This document shows, piece after piece, positions 51,778 to 62,670 of a DNA stretch of 64,000 nucleotides. The stretch is taken from NCBI GenBank assembly GCA_963920705.1, contig OY987226.1, positions 27,846,706-27,910,705 on the forward strand. The letters are read 5' to 3'. This DNA comes from Odiellus spinosus. Lineage: Eukaryota > Arthropoda > Arachnida > Opiliones > Phalangiidae. The translations under genes were made by a program, and so were the position numbers. The notes below the pieces were generated by a model, which worked only from the letters and a program-made list of their open reading frames with translations, was not told where the DNA came from and searched no databases. Every line of letters begins with the position of its first letter. Positions within the stretch are counted from its first letter, which is position 1.

Positions 51778-52992
51778 ATTTCCCAAGCATTGATCCACAA
51801 ATTTCCCAAGTGTAGATCCGCAAATTTCCGAGGTATAGATCCGCAAAATTCCCAAGTATAGATCCGCAAAATTCCCAAGTATAGATCCGCAAAATTCCCA
51901 AGAATAGATCCGCAAAATTCCCAAGTATAGATCCACAAATTTTCCAAGTATAGATCCACAAATTTCCCAAGTATAGATCCACCAATTTCTCAAGTACACA
52001 AATTTCCCAAGTATTGATCGTCAAATTTTACAAGTATATATCGACAAATTTCCGAATTATAGATCACCAAATTTCCCAAGTATAGATCCACAAATTTCCC
52101 AAGTATAGATGCACAAATTTCCCAAGCATTGATCCACAAATTTCCCAAGTATAGATGCACAAATTTCCCAAGCATTGATCGACAAATTTCCTAAGTATAG
52201 ATACACAAATTTCCCAAGTATAGATCCACATATTTCCCGAATATAGATCCTCAAGTTTCCCAAGTATAGATCCACAAATTTACCGACTATAGATACACAA
52301 ATTTCCCAAGCATTGATCCACAAAATTCCCAAGTATAGATCCGCAAAATTCCCAAGTATAGATCCACAAATTTCCCAAGTATAGATCCACAAATTTCCTA
52401 AGTATAGATCCACAAATTTCCCAAGCATTGATCCACAAATTTCCCAAGTATAGATCCGCAAATTTCCGAAGTATAGATCCGCAAAATTCCCAAGTATAGA
52501 TCCGCAAAATTCCCAAGTATAGATCCACAAATTTTCCAAGTATAGATCCAAAAATTTCCCAAGTATAGATCCCAAAATTTCCCAAGTATAGATCCACAAA
52601 TTTCCTAAGTATAGATCCACCAATTTCTCAAGTACACAAATTTCCCAAGTATTGATCGTCAAATTTCACAAGTATATATCGACAAATTTCCGAATTATAG
52701 ATCCACAAATTTCCCAAGTATAGATCCACAAATTTCCCAAGTATAGATCCACAAATTTCCCAAGCATAGATCCACAAATTTCCCAATCATATATCCACAA
52801 ATTTCCTAAGTATAGATCCCCAAATTTCTCAAGTATAGATCCACAAATTTCCCAAGTATAGATCCACAAATTTCCAAAGTATAGATCTACAAATTTCCCA
52901 AGTATAGATCCACAAATTTCCCAAGCATTGATCCACAAATTTCCCAAGTATAGATCCACAAATTTCCCAAGTATAGATCCACAAATTTCCCA
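51778..52992 (+). repeat. 1.2-kb block R, copy 2, with the shortened P block
   Basis: Copy of 42963-44177 at an offset of 8,815 bp, containing the second 638-bp P block (52016-52653). It is flanked on the left by B-type sequence and on the right by AAGTATTGATCGAC-rich monomers, unlike copy 1, which lies inside the regular P/Q array. It therefore looks like an island of P/Q sequence copied into a B-type context. Confidence 0.85.
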
Positions 52993-53540
52993 AGTGTAGA
53001 TCCACAAATTTCCCAATTATAGATAAACATATTTCCCAAGTATATATCCACAAATTTCCCAAGTATTGATCGACAAATTTCCCAAGTATTGATCGACAAA
53101 TTTCCCAAGTATTGATCGACAAATTTCCTAAGTATAGATACACAAATTTCCCAAGTATAGATCCACAAATTTCCCAATTATAGATACACAAATTTCCCAA
53201 GTATATATCCACAAATTTCCCAAGTATTGATCGACAAATTTCCCAAGTATTGATCGACAAATTTCCCAAGTATTGATCGACAAATTTCCTAAGTATAGAT
53301 ACACAAATTTCCCAAGTGTAGATCCACAAATTTCCCAATTAGAGATACACAAATTTTCCAAGTATAGATCCACAAATTTCCAAAGTATAGATCCACCAAT
53401 TTCTCATTTTCACAAATTTACCGAGTATAGATACACAAATTTCCCAAGCATTGATCCACAAATTTCCCAAGTATAGATCCGCAAATTTTCCATGTATAGA
53501 TCCACCAATTTCTCAAGTACAGATCCACAAATTTCCCAAG
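52993..53540 (+). repeat. 161-bp (seven-monomer) tandem repeat and flank
   Basis: The CCCAATTA monomer recurs at 53012, 53173 and 53334, exactly 161 bp (7 x 23) apart. It is accompanied by TATATATCC and three consecutive AAGTATTGATCGAC monomers. The series ends at a short monomer, CTCATTTTCACAAATTT, near 53402, then TTTACCGAGTATAG and CCATGTATAG lead into block K copy 2. A related series is present at 50.28-50.43 kb. Confidence 0.82.
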
Positions 53541-54150
53541 TATTGATCGATAAATTTCACAAGTATATATCGACAAATTTCCGAATTATAGATCCGTAAA
53601 TTTCCCAAGTATAGATCCACCAATTTCCGAATTTTAGATCCACAAATTTCCCAAGTATAGATCCACAAATTTCCCAAGTATAGATCCACAAATTTGCCAA
53701 GCATAGATCCACAAATTTCCCGAGTATAGATCCGCAAGTTTCCCAAGTATAGATCCACAAATTTACCGAGTATAGATACACAAATTTCCCAAGCATTGAT
53801 TCACAAATTTCCCAAGTATAGATCCGCAAATTTCCGAAGTATAGATCCGCAAAATTCCCAAGTATAGATCCACAAATTTCACAAAGTATAGATCCAAAAA
53901 TTTCCCAAGTATAGATCCAAAAATTTCCCAAGTATAGATCCAAAAATTTCCCAAGTATAGATCCAAAAATTTCCCAAGTATAGATCCACAAATTTTCCAA
54001 GTATATATACACAAATTTCCCAAATATAGATCCACAAATTTCCCAAGTATAGATCCACAAATTTCCCAAGCATAGATCCACAAATTTCCCAAGTATAGAT
54101 CCACAAATTTCCCAAGTATAGATCCACAAATTTCCGAAGTATAGATCCAC
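53541..54150 (+). repeat. Block K, copy 2
   Basis: Partner of 9670-10310 at an offset of 43,866 bp (TGATCGATAAATT at 53544, CCGCAAAATT at 53847). A few substitutions are seen, such as CCACCAATTTCCG where copy 1 has CCACAAATTTCCG. The run of CCAAAAATTT monomers has four copies here and about six in copy 1, and the monomer before the run reads TTTCACAAAG here. Confidence 0.85.
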
Positions 54151-54305
54151 AAATTTCCCAAGTATAGATCCACAAATTTCCCAAGATCCACAAGTATAGA
54201 TCCACAAATTTCCTAAGATCCACAAGTATAGATCCACAAATTTTCCAAGTATAGATCCACAAATTTACCAAGCATAGATCCACAAATTTCCGAAGTATAG
54301 ATCCG
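54151..54305 (+). repeat. Junction with truncated monomers
   Basis: Twice in 60 bases (54181-54240) a monomer is cut to AGATCCACAAGTAT, lacking the central AAATTTCCC; between them is TTTCCTAAGATCC, which lacks TATA. The deletion has ACAA/CCAA microhomology at its ends, consistent with slippage or end-joining within the repeat. This is the boundary between block K copy 2 and the stratum D HOR. Confidence 0.78.
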
Positions 54306-57300
54306 TACATTTCCCAAGATAGATCCACAAATTTCCCAAGTACATATCCACAAATTTCTAAAGCATTGATCCACAAATTTCCCAAGTATAGATCCACAAA
54401 TTTCCCAAGCATAGATCCACAAATTTCCCAAGTATAGATCCACAAATTTCCCAAGCATAGATCCACAAATTTCCCAAGTATAGATGCACAAATTTCCCAA
54501 GCATAGATGCACAAATTTCCCAAGCATTGATGCACAAATTTCCCAAGTATAGATCCACAAATTTCCCAAATATAGATACACAAATTTCCCAAGTATAGAT
54601 CCACAAATTTCCCGAGTATAGATCCGCAAACTTCCCAAGTGTAGATCCACAAATTTCCCAATTATAGATACACAAATTTCCCAAGTATTGATCGAGAAAT
54701 TTCCCAAGTATTGATCGACAAATTTCCCAAGCAGAGATCCACAAATTTCCCAAGTATAGATCGACAAATTTCCCTAGTATAGATAAACCAATTTCCCAAG
54801 TATAGATCCACAAATTTCCGAAGTATAGATCCGTAAATTTCCCAAGTATAGATCCACAAATTTCCGAATCGTAGATCCACAAATTTCCCAAGTATAGATC
54901 CACAAATTTCCCAAGTATAGATCCCTACATTTCCCAAGATAGATCCACAAATTTCCCAAGTACATATCCACAAATTTTCCAAGTATAGATCCACAAATTT
55001 CTAAAGCATTGATCCACAAATTTCCCAAGTATAGATCCACAAATTTCCCAAGCATAGATCCACAAATTTCCCAAGTACAGATCCACAAATTTCCCAAGCA
55101 TAGATCCACAAATTTCCCAAGTATAGATGCACAAATTTCCCAAGCATAGATGCACAAATTTCCCAAGTATAGATCCAGAAATTTCCCAAATATAGATACA
55201 CAAATTTCCCAAGTATAGATCCACAAATTTCCCGAGTATAGATCCGCAAACTTCCCAAGTGTAGATCCTCAAATTTCCCAATTATAGATACACAAATTTC
55301 CCAAGTATTGATCGAGAAATTTCCCAAGTATTGATCGACAAATTTCCCAAGCATAGATCCACAAATTTCCCAAGTATAGATCGACAAATTTCCCTAGTAT
55401 AGATAAACCAATTTCCCAAGTATAGATCCACAAATTTCCGAAGTATAGATCCGTAAATTTCCCAAGTATAGATCCACAAATTTCCGAATCGTAGATCCAC
55501 AAATTTCCCAAGTATATATCCACAAATTTCCCAAGTATAGATCCACAAATTTCCCAAGTTTAGATCCACAAATTTCATAAGCATAGATCCACAAATTTCC
55601 GAAGTATAGATCCGTAAATTTCCCAAGTATAGATCCACAAATTTCCGAATTGTAGATCCACAAATTTCCGAATTGTAGATCCACAAATTTCCCAAGTATA
55701 GATCCTCCAATTTCTCAAGTATAGATACACAAATTTTCGAAGTATAGATCCAAAAATTTCCCAAGTATAGATCCACAAATTTCCCGAGTATAGATCCGCA
55801 AGTTTCCCAAGTATAGATCCACAAATTTACCGAGTATATATCCACAAATTTCCCAAGTATTGATCGACAAATTTCCCAAGCATTGATCCACAAATTTCCC
55901 AAATATAGATCGACAAATTTCCCAAGTATAAATCCACAAATTTTCCAAGTATAGATCCGCAAATTTCCCAAGTATATATCCACAAATTTCCCAAGTATAG
56001 ATCCACAAATTTCCCAAGTATAGAACCACAAATTTCCCAAGCATAGATCCACAAATTTCCGAAGTATAGATCCGTAAATTTCCCAAGTATAGATCCACAA
56101 ATCTCCGAATTGTAGATCCTCCAATTTCCCAAGTATAGATCCACAAATTTTCCAAGTATAGATCCACAAATTTACCAAGCATAGATCCACAAATTTCCGA
56201 AGTATAGATCCGTACATTTCCCAAGATAGATCCACAAATTTCCCAAGTACATATCCACAAATTTCTAAAGCATTGATCCACAAATTTCCCAAGTATAGAT
56301 CCACAAATTTCCCAAGCATAGATCCACAAATTTCCCAAGTATAGATCCACAAATTTCCCAAGCATAGATCCACAAATTTCCCAAGTATAGATGCACAAAT
56401 TTCCCAAGCATAGATGCACAAATTTCCCAAGTATAGATCCAGAAATTTCCCAAATATAGATACACAAATTTCCCAAGTATAGATCCACAAATTTCCCGAG
56501 TATAGATCCGCAAACTTCCCAAGTGTAGATCCTCAAATTTCCCAATTATAGATACACAAATTTCCCAAGTATTGATCGAGAAATTTCCCAAGTATTGATC
56601 GACAAATTTCCCAAGCATAGATCCACAAATTTCCCAAGTATAGATCGACAAATTTCCCTAGTATAGATAAACCAATTTCCCAAGTATAGATCCACAAATT
56701 TCCGAAGTATAGATCCGTAAATTTCCCAAGTATAGATCCACAAATTTCCGAATCGTAGATCCACAAATTTCCCAAGTATATATCCACAAATTTCCCAAGT
56801 ATAGATCCACAAATTTCCCAAGTTTAGATCCACAAATTTCATAAGCATAGATCCACAAATTTCCGAAGTATAGATCCGTAAATTTCCCAAGTATAGATCC
56901 ACAAATTTCCGAATTGTAGATCCACAAATTTCCGAATTGTAGATCCACAAATTTCCCAAGTATAGATCCTCCAATTTCTCAAGTATAGATACACAAATTT
57001 TCGAAGTATAGATCCAAAAATTTCCCAAGTATAGATCCACAAATTTCCCGAGTATAGATCCGCAAGTTTCCCAAGTATAGATCCACAAATTTACCGAGTA
57101 TATATCCACAAATTTCCCAAGTATTGATCGACAAATTTCCCAAGCATTGATCCACAAATTTCCCAAATATAGATCGACAAATTTCCCAAGTATAAATCCA
57201 CAAATTTTCCAAGTATAGATCCGCAAATTTCCCAAGTATATATCCACAAATTTCCCAAGTATAGATCCACAAATTTCCCAAGTATAGAACCACAAATTTC

Positions 57301-60300
57301 CCAAGCATAGATCCACAAATTTCCGAAGTATAGATCCGTAAATTTCCCAAGTATAGATCCACAAATCTCCGAATTGTAGATCCTCCAATTTCCCAAGTAT
57401 AGATCCACAAATTTTCCAAGTATAGATCCACAAATTTACCAAGCATAGATCCACAAATTTCCGAAGTATAGATCCGTACATTTCCCAAGATAGATCCACA
57501 AATTTCCCAAGTACATATCCACAAATTTTCCAAGTATAGATCCACAAATTTCTAAAGCATTGATCCACAAATTTCCCAAGTATAGATCCACAAATTTCCC
57601 AAGCATAGATCCACAAATTTCCCAAGTACAGATCCACAAATTTCCCAAGCATAGATCCACAAATTTCCCAAGTATAGATGCACAAATTTCCCAAGCATAG
57701 ATGCACAAATTTCCCAAGTATAGATCCAGAAATTTCCCAAATATAGATACACAAATTTCCCAAGTATAGATCCACAAATTTCCCGAGTATAGATCCGCAA
57801 ACTTCCCAAGTGTAGATCCTCAAATTTCCCAATTATAGATACACAAATTTCCCAAGTATTGATCGAGAAATTTCCCAAGTATTGATCGACAAATTTCCCA
57901 AGCATAGATCCACAAATTTCCCAAGTATAGATCGACAAATTTCCCTAGTATAGATAAACCAATTTCCCAAGTATAGATCCACAAATTTCCGAAGTATAGA
58001 TCCGTAAATTTCCCAAGTATAGATCCACAAATTTCCGAATCGTAGATCCACAAATTTCCCAAGTATATATCCACAAATTTCCCAAGTATAGATCCACAAA
58101 TTTCCCAAGTTTAGATCCACAAATTTCATAAGCATAGATCCACAAATTTCCGAAGTATAGATCCGTAAATTTCCCAAGTATAGATCCACAAATTTCCGAA
58201 TTGTAGATCCACAAATTTCCGAATTGTAGATCCACAAATTTCCCAAGTATAGATCCTCCAATTTCTCAAGTATAGATACACAAATTTTCGAAGTATAGAT
58301 CCAAAAATTTCCCAAGTATAGATCCACAAATTTCCCGAGTATAGATCCGCAAGTTTCCCAAGTATAGATCCACAAATTTACCGAGTATATATCCACAAAT
58401 TTCCCAAGTATTGATCGACAAATTTCCCAAGCATTGATCCACAAATTTCCCAAATATAGATCGACAAATTTCCCAAGTATAAATCCACAAATTTTCCAAG
58501 TATAGATCCGCAAATTTCCCAAGTATATATCCACAAATTTCCCAAGTATAGATCCACAAATTTCCCAAGTATAGAACCACAAATTTCCCAAGCATAGATC
58601 CACAAATTTCCGAAGTATAGATCCGTAAATTTCCCAAGTATAGATCCACAAATCTCCGAATTGTAGATCCTCCAATTTCCCAAGTATAGATCCACAAATT
58701 TTCCAAGTATAGATCCACAAATTTACCAAGCATAGATCCACAAATTTCCGAAGTATAGATCCGTACATTTCCCAAGATAGATCCACAAATTTCCCAAGTA
58801 CATATCCACAAATTTCTAAAGCATTGATCCACAAATTTCTAAAGCATTGATCCACAAATTTCCCAAGTATAGATCCACAAATTTCCCAAGCATAGATCCA
58901 CAAATTTCCCAAGTACAGATCCACAAATTTCCCAAGCATAGATCCACAAATTTCCCAAGTATAGATGCACAAATTTCCCAAGCATAGATGCACAAATTTC
59001 CCAAGTATAGATCCAGAAATTTCCCAAATATAGATACACAAATTTCCCAAGTATAGATCCACAAATTTCCCGAGTATAGATCCGCAAACTTCCCAAGTGT
59101 AGATCCACAAATTTCCCAATTATAGATACACAAATTTCCCAAGTATTGATCGACAAATTTCCCAAGCATAGATCCACAAATTTCCCAAGCATAGATCCAC
59201 AAATTTCCCAAGTATAGATCGACAAATTTCCCTAGTATAGATAAACCAATTTCCCAAGTATAGATCCACAAATTTCCGAAGTATAGATCCGTAAATTTCC
59301 CAAGTATAGATCCACAAATTTCCGAATCGTAGATCCACAAATTTCCCAAGTATAGATCCACAAATTTCCCAAGTATAGATCCCTACATTTCCCAAGATAG
59401 ATCCACAAATTTCCCAAGTACATATCCACAAATTTTCCAAGTATAGATCCACAAATTTCTAAAGCATTGATCCACAAATTTCCCAAGTATAGATCCACAA
59501 ATTTCCCAAGCATAGATCCACAAATTTCCCAAGTACAGATCCACAAATTTCCCAAGTATAGATGCACAAATTTCCCAAGCATAGATGCACAAATTTCCCA
59601 AGTATAGATCCAGAAATTTCCCAAATATAGATACACAAATTTCCCAAGTATAGATCCACAAATTTCCCGAGTATAGATCCGCAAACTTCCCAAGTGTAGA
59701 TCCTCAAATTTCCCAATTATAGATACACAAATTTCCCAAGTATTGATCGAGAAATTTCCCAAGTATTGATCGACAAATTTCCCAAGCATAGATCCACAAA
59801 TTTCCCAAGTATAGATCGACAAATTTCCCTAGTATAGATAAACCAATTTCCCAAGTATGGATCCACAAATTTCCGAAGTATAGATCCGTAAATTTCCCAA
59901 GTATAGATCCACAAATTTCCGAATCGTAGATCCACAAATTTCCCAAGTATATATCCACAAATTTCCCAAGTATAGATCCACAAATTTCCCAAGTTTAGAT
60001 CCACAAATTTCATAAGCATAGATCCACAAATTTCCGAAGTATAGATCCGTAAATTTCCCAAGTATAGATCCACAAATTTCCGAATTGTAGATCCACAAAT
60101 TTCCGAATTGTAGATCCACAAATTTCCGAATTGTAGATCCACAAATTTCCCAAGTATAGATCCTCCAATTTCTCAAGTATAGATACACAAATTTTCGAAG
60201 TATAGATCCAAAAATTTCCCAAGTATAGATCCACAAATTTCCCGAGTATAGATCCGCAAGTTTCCCAAGTATAGATCCACAAATTTACCGAGTATATATC

Positions 60301-62670
60301 CACAAATTTCCCAAGTATTGATCGACAAATTTCCCAAGCATTGATCCACAAATTTCCCAAATATAGATCGACAAATTTCCCAAGTATAAATCCACAAATT
60401 TTCCAAGTATAGATCCGCAAATTTCCCAAGTATATATCCACAAATTTCCCAAGTATAGATCCACAAATTTCCCAAGTATAGAACCACAAATTTCCCAAGC
60501 ATAGATCCACAAATTTCCGAAGTATAGATCCGTAAATTTCCCAAGTATAGATCCACAAATCTCCGAATTGTAGATCCTCCAATTTCCCAAGTATAGATCC
60601 ACAAATTTTCCAAGTATAGATCCACAAATTTACCAAGCATAGATCCACAAATTTCCGAAGTATAGATCCGTACATTTCCCAAGATATATCCACAAATTTC
60701 CCAAGTACATATCCACAAATTTCTAAAGCATTGATCCACAAATTTCCCAAGTATAGATCCACAAATTTCCCAAGCATAGATCCACAAATTTCCCAAGTAT
60801 AGATCCACAAATTTCCCAAGCATAGATCCACAAATTTCCCAAGTATAGATGCACAAATTTCCCAAGCATAGATGCACAAATTTCCCAAGCATTGATGCAC
60901 AAATTTCCCAAGTATAGATCCACAAATTTCCCAAATATAGATACACAAATTTCCCAAGTATAGATCCACAAATTTCCCGAGTATAGATCCGCAAACTTCC
61001 CAAGTGTAGATCCACAAATTTCCCAATTATAGATACACAAATTTCCCAAGTATTGATCGAGAAATTTCCCAAGTATTGATCGACAAATTTCCCAAGCATA
61101 GATCCACAAATTTCCCAAGTATAGATCGACAAATTTCCCTAGTATAGATAAACCAATTTCCCAAGTATAGATCCACAAATTTCCGAAGTATAGATCCGTA
61201 AATTTCTCAAGTATAGATCCACAAATTTCCGAATCGTAGATCCACAAATTTCCCAAGTATAGATCCACAAATTTCCCAAGTATAGATCCACAAATTTCCC
61301 AAGTTTAGATCCACAAATTTCATAAGCATAGATCCACAAATTTCCGAAGTATAGATCCGTAAATTTCCCAAGTATAGATACACAAATTTCCGAATTGTAG
61401 ATCCACAAATTTCCCAAGTATAGATCCTCCAATTTCTCAAGTATAGATACACAAATTTTCGAAGTATAGATCCAAAAATTCCCCAAGTATAGATCCACAA
61501 ATTTCCCGAGTATAGACCCGCAAGTTTCCCAAGTATAGATCCACAAATTTACCGAGTATATATCCACAAATTTCCCAAGTATATATCCACAAATTTTCCA
61601 AGTATAGATCCGCAAATTTCCCAAGTATATATCCACAAATTTCCCAAGTATAGATCCACAAATTTCCCAAGTATAGAACCACAAATTTCCCTAGTATAGA
61701 TCCACAAATTTCCCAAGTATAAATCCACAAATTTTCCAAGTATAGATCCGCAAATTTCCCAAGTATATATCCACAAATTTCCCAAGTATAGATCCACAAA
61801 TTTCCCAAGTATAGAACCACAAATTTCCCATGCATAGATCCACAAATTTCCGAAGTATAGATCCGTAAATTTCCCAAGTATAGATCCACAAATCTCCGAA
61901 TTGTAGATCCACAAATTTCCCAAGTATTGATCGAGAAATTTCCCAAGTATTGATCGACAAATTTCCCAAGTATAGATCGACAAATTTCCCTAGTATAGAT
62001 AAACCAATTTCCCAAGTATAGATCCACAAATTTCCGAAGTATAAATCCGTAAATTTCCCAAGTATAGATCCACAAATTTCCGAATCGTAGATCCACAAAT
62101 TTCCCAAGTATAGATCCACAAATTTCCCAAGTGTAGATCCACAAATTTCCCAAGTTTAGATCCACATATTTCATAAGCATAGATCCACAAATTTCCGAAG
62201 TATAGATCCGTAAATTTCCCAAGTATAGATCCACAAATTTCCGAATTGTAGATCCACAAATTTCCCAAGTATAGATCCTCCAATTTCTCAAGTATAGATA
62301 CACAAATTTCCGAAGTATAGATCCAAAAATTTCCCAAGTATAGATCCACAAATTTCCCTAAAATAGATCCGCAAGTTTCCCAAGTATAGATCCACAAATT
62401 TACCGAGTATAGATACACAAATTTCCCAAGCATTGATCCACAAATTTCCCAAGTATTGATCCGCAAACTTCCGAAGTATAGATCAACAAATTTACCGAGT
62501 ATAGATACACAAATTTCCCAAGCATTGATCCACAAATTTCCCAAGTATTGATCCGCAAACTTCCGAAGTATAGATCCGCAAAATTCCCAAGTATAGATCC
62601 ACAAATTTTCCAAGTATAGATCCACAAATTTCCCAAGCATAGATCCACAAATTTCCGAAGTATAGATCCG
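54306..62670 (+). repeat. Stratum D: higher-order repeat with 1,264/1,287-bp and 620-bp spacing
   Basis: The TACATTTCCCAAGATAG marker lies at 54306, 54926, 56213, 57477, 58764, 59384 and 60671, with a related TACATTTCCC at 62671. Spacings are 620, 1287, 1264, 1287, 620, 1287 and 2000 bp; 1287 and 1264 differ by one monomer. Other markers repeat in step: GATAAACCAATTTCCC (about 54783, 55403, 56667, 57954, 59241, 59837, 61147, 62000), GAATCGTAG, TTTCATAAGCATAG and CCACAAATCTCC. The outermost units (54.3-54.9 and 60.7-61.2 kb) share an AAGCATTGATGCAC monomer missing from the middle ones. The last 2 kb has extra rearrangement. Confidence 0.86.
62401..62584 (+). repeat. 92-bp (four-monomer) tandem duplication
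   Basis: The series TACCGAGTATAG, AAGCATTGATCC, AAGTATTGATCCGC, CAAACTTCCG occurs at 62401 and again at 62493, a shift of exactly 92 bp. The two copies differ at the following monomer (GATCAACAAATT after the first, GATCCGCAAAATT after the second). Confidence 0.82.
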
